From: Oligosphaeraceae bacterium
GTDB lineage: Bacteria > Verrucomicrobiota > Lentisphaeria > Oligosphaerales > Oligosphaeraceae
Direction of reading: 5' to 3'
DNA length: 6,910 nt
NCBI GenBank assembly: GCA_012515455.1
Contig: JAAYYJ010000290.1
Span: 1-6,910, forward strand
Below are positions 6,655-6,910 of this stretch, piece by piece (position 1 is the stretch's first letter; every line of letters starts with the position of its first letter). A model generated the notes under the pieces. That model was not told the DNA's origin. It searched no databases and saw nothing but the letters and a program-made list of their open reading frames with translations. The position numbers and the translations under genes were made by a program.

Positions 6655-6910
6655 TCAGACTTTTTTCCGTTTCCGGCGGCAGAAGCCCATGGCACCTGCC
6701 ACCAGGGCCAGCGAAGCCAAGGTCCCGGGCAGGGGCTGACCGCTGACCCCGGGCTCCGCTTCGTAAGCTGTGATGCCGAAGAAAATAGGCTGTGAATTGC
6801 GGTAATCCAATTCAGCCAGCACCGTCCCGAAAGCATCGGGTTCCTCCTCCAATCCATATCTGCCGTAATTCGAGTACGGAGTATAGATTGAGGTATTGAT
6901 GGTACCATTG
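6655..6910 (-). CDS. Secreted protein with PEP-CTERM-like sorting tail, C-terminal part (partial)
   Basis: Reading the minus strand from the right edge, 84 codons are open to the TGA at 6655-6657; the N-terminus lies outside the window. The body is rich in Asn, Tyr, Thr and Gly and resembles exported surface proteins. The last 27 or so residues form a tripartite signal: PLPGT, a hydrophobic stretch (LASLALVAGAMGF) and the basic end CRRKRKKV. This matches the logic of PEP-CTERM tails, which in Gram-negative bacteria are recognised by exosortases that cleave and transfer the protein to the envelope or exopolysaccharide. The motif is PLPGT instead of the common VPEPST, so it is a variant; an LPXTG-like or simple tail anchor is the alternative. 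No exosortase gene is in the window. The protein's function cannot be told from this fragment. A strong terminator follows. Confidence 0.65.
   Translation of the reverse strand, partial: NGTINTSIYTPYSNYGRYGLEEEPDAFGTVLAELDYRNSQPIFFGITAYEAEPGVSGQPLPGTLASLALVAGAMGFCRRKRKKV

Overview
The window is a GC-rich stretch of bacterial chromosome with seven protein-coding genes, two of them cut by the window ends. No RNA gene, mobile element, CRISPR array or obvious foreign island was found. A glutaminyl-tRNA synthetase, a two-domain rubrerythrin (usual in anaerobes or microaerobes), a DUF4432-type sugar mutarotase and a PEP-CTERM-like sorting tail occur together. This suggests a Gram-negative anaerobe, perhaps in the Planctomycetota-Verrucomicrobiota-Lentisphaerota (PVC) group. 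That placement is inference from gene content, not from a marker gene.

Left half, minus strand, read from right to left: an XTP/dITP diphosphatase (2387-2983), then a DUF4432 aldose-1-epimerase-like protein (1101-2300), then the N-terminal 330 residues of a TgpA-like membrane transglutaminase (992 to the left edge). The three genes are co-oriented with gaps of 86 and 108 bases. A candidate promoter sits in front of the DUF4432 gene, so they need not form one operon.

Centre and right, plus strand: rubrerythrin (3113-3649), a hairpin, glnS (3773-5485), then a FabG-type short-chain dehydrogenase (5523-6269) 37 bases further on. The 129-base gap between the diphosphatase and rubrerythrin genes is a divergent promoter region. 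Plausible sigma-70-type promoters on both strands overlap one AT-rich inverted repeat. That is the most interesting regulatory signal here, because both products deal with oxidative or nitrosative damage: peroxide reduction and removal of deaminated nucleotides.

Right end: the C-terminus of a secreted protein enters on the minus strand (stop at 6655) and ends in a PEP-CTERM-like tripartite sorting signal (PLPGT, hydrophobic helix, basic tail). A strong intrinsic terminator follows. About 310 bases between that terminator and fabG hold no gene I can support.

Most of the window is ordinary housekeeping and stress-defence content. I see no clear new multi-gene system. The findings are modest leads.
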